Below are positions 14,047 through 14,680 of a stretch of DNA of 14,680 bases, one piece after another. How positions within the stretch are numbered: position 1 is the stretch's first letter; each line of letters starts with the position of its first letter. The translations under genes and the position numbers were made by a program. The notes beneath the pieces are model-generated. The model saw only the letters and a list, made by a program, of their open reading frames with translations, made no database searches and had not been told where the DNA came from. The stretch comes from Helicobacter sp. GTDB taxonomy: Bacteria; Campylobacterota; Campylobacteria; Campylobacterales; Helicobacteraceae. The stretch lies in assembly GCF_029067145.1 (NCBI RefSeq), contig NZ_JAIEFA010000006.1, positions 1 through 14,680 of the forward strand, written 5' to 3'.

Positions 14047-14680
14047 TCAATATTCAATTCCTGCTTCTCTTAGCGCATCACGAATCGCACGCATTTGAAT
14101 GTTTTTATCAAAGCACCATTTGGGAGCTAAAAGCGTGTCGTTGCGCACTCCAGCACTCACGCGATGAATCACGACATTTTGCGGAATCCTTTTGAGGGAT
14201 TCTACAATCAAATCAATATAAGCATTTAAAGAAATAGGCTTATACTCACCTTTTTCATAGAGATTTGCTAAAATCGTTTTTTCAATAATATAAAGTGGGT
14301 GAATCTTGATTCCATCACTTCCCCAAGCAATCACGGACTCTAAAGTATGTAACATCATCTCTCTTGTCTCTTTTGGCAATCCATAAATAATATGCGAACA
14401 AGCCTTCAAACCGCGATTCTTACTCTCTTTAATCCAATATTCCATATTTTCTGTGCCGTGCCCGCGATTGATAAAGCGCAATGTTTCATCATAAACCGAT
14501 TGAATTCCATATTCTACCCAAATCTCTTGCCCTCTTGTGTATGCTAATTCACCCAAAAAATCCAACAATTTCAAATCCACAGAATCCGTGCGTGTGCCAA
14601 TAGACATTCCTACGACATTGGGCAAACTCAATGCGGTGGTGTAAAGCTTTTCTAAAGTTTCAAAAGGTGCATAAGTATTT
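14047..14680 (-). CDS. YhcC-type radical SAM protein (TIGR01212 family), partial
   Basis: Only the last 210 or so residues are present; the frame stays open to the window edge at 14680, so the true start and the CxxxCxxC cluster motif lie outside. The visible part begins NTYAPFETLEKLY and continues with SLPNVVGMSIGTRTDSV, WVEYGIQSVYDETLRFINRGH and HIIYGLPKET, which together are characteristic of the YhcC/TIGR01212 radical SAM family. The reading should not be started at the in-frame TTG at 14631, which lies inside the conserved domain. The function of this family is not well settled; a link to tRNA or cofactor chemistry is only inference. The ankyrin remnant follows 14 nt downstream on the same strand and was probably cotranscribed. 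Confidence 0.88.
   Translation of the reverse strand, partial: NTYAPFETLEKLYTTALSLPNVVGMSIGTRTDSVDLKLLDFLGELAYTRGQEIWVEYGIQSVYDETLRFINRGHGTENMEYWIKESKNRGLKACSHIIYGLPKETREMMLHTLESVIAWGSDGIKIHPLYIIEKTILANLYEKGEYKPISLNAYIDLIVESLKRIPQNVVIHRVSAGVRNDTLLAPKWCFDKNIQMRAIRDALREAGIEY

Overview
The window looks like a chromosomal segment of a Helicobacter species or close relative (Campylobacterota). It is AT-rich and densely coded, and its central block aroB / MscS-type channel / mtaB / FtsH-like ATPase / small orphan is, from memory, the order HP0283-HP0287 of H. pylori. The short-form thiC argues against H. pylori itself, which as I recall lacks thiC, and favours an enterohepatic-type Helicobacter. 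I see no rRNA, tRNA, CRISPR array, insertion sequence or phage gene.

Layout. (1) 71-2524: thiC and mrp, 9 nt apart; the Fe-S enzyme ThiC is paired with a P-loop Fe-S carrier. (2) 2525-4994: an accessory patch with two divergent orphan genes (minus 2620-3138, plus 3251-4327), then a secreted stand-alone C39-type cysteine peptidase (4386-4994). Leftover copies of the 3' end of the first orphan (2548-2577) and of the start region of the second (4332-4349) suggest duplication and loss. (3) 5100-5743: a LysE/RhtB-type exporter broken by one frameshift. (4) 5868-11930: the aroB, MscS-like, mtaB, FtsH-like, 105-aa orphan cluster with start/stop overlaps of 4 and 14 nt. The FtsH-like protein keeps its ATPase motifs but has lost the HExxH zinc-protease motif. 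(5) 11921-12650, minus strand: two paralogous small secreted proteins (CGVFG core, RAY tail), ended by a hairpin terminator whose U-tract lies inside the last codons of the convergent 105-aa gene. (6) 12743-13696: a Dus-family tRNA dihydrouridine synthase. (7) 13719-14032, minus: a frameshifted ankyrin-repeat gene. (8) 14047-14680, minus: a YhcC-type radical SAM gene cut by the window edge.

Working together: thiC plus mrp form a plausible thiamine/Fe-S pair. The aroB cluster mixes aromatic biosynthesis, a membrane channel, a tRNA thiomethylase and a membrane ATPase, so its conservation is structural rather than an obvious pathway. mtaB and dus are both tRNA-modification enzymes but sit in separate transcription units.

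Signals outside the gene list: GAWTC (GAATC/GATTC) is roughly fourfold over-represented by my hand count, and about half the genes carry it between the Shine-Dalgarno sequence and the start codon. The best candidates for something undescribed are the orphan pair with the C39 peptidase, the protease-dead FtsH paralogue, and the CGVFG/RAY secreted pair.
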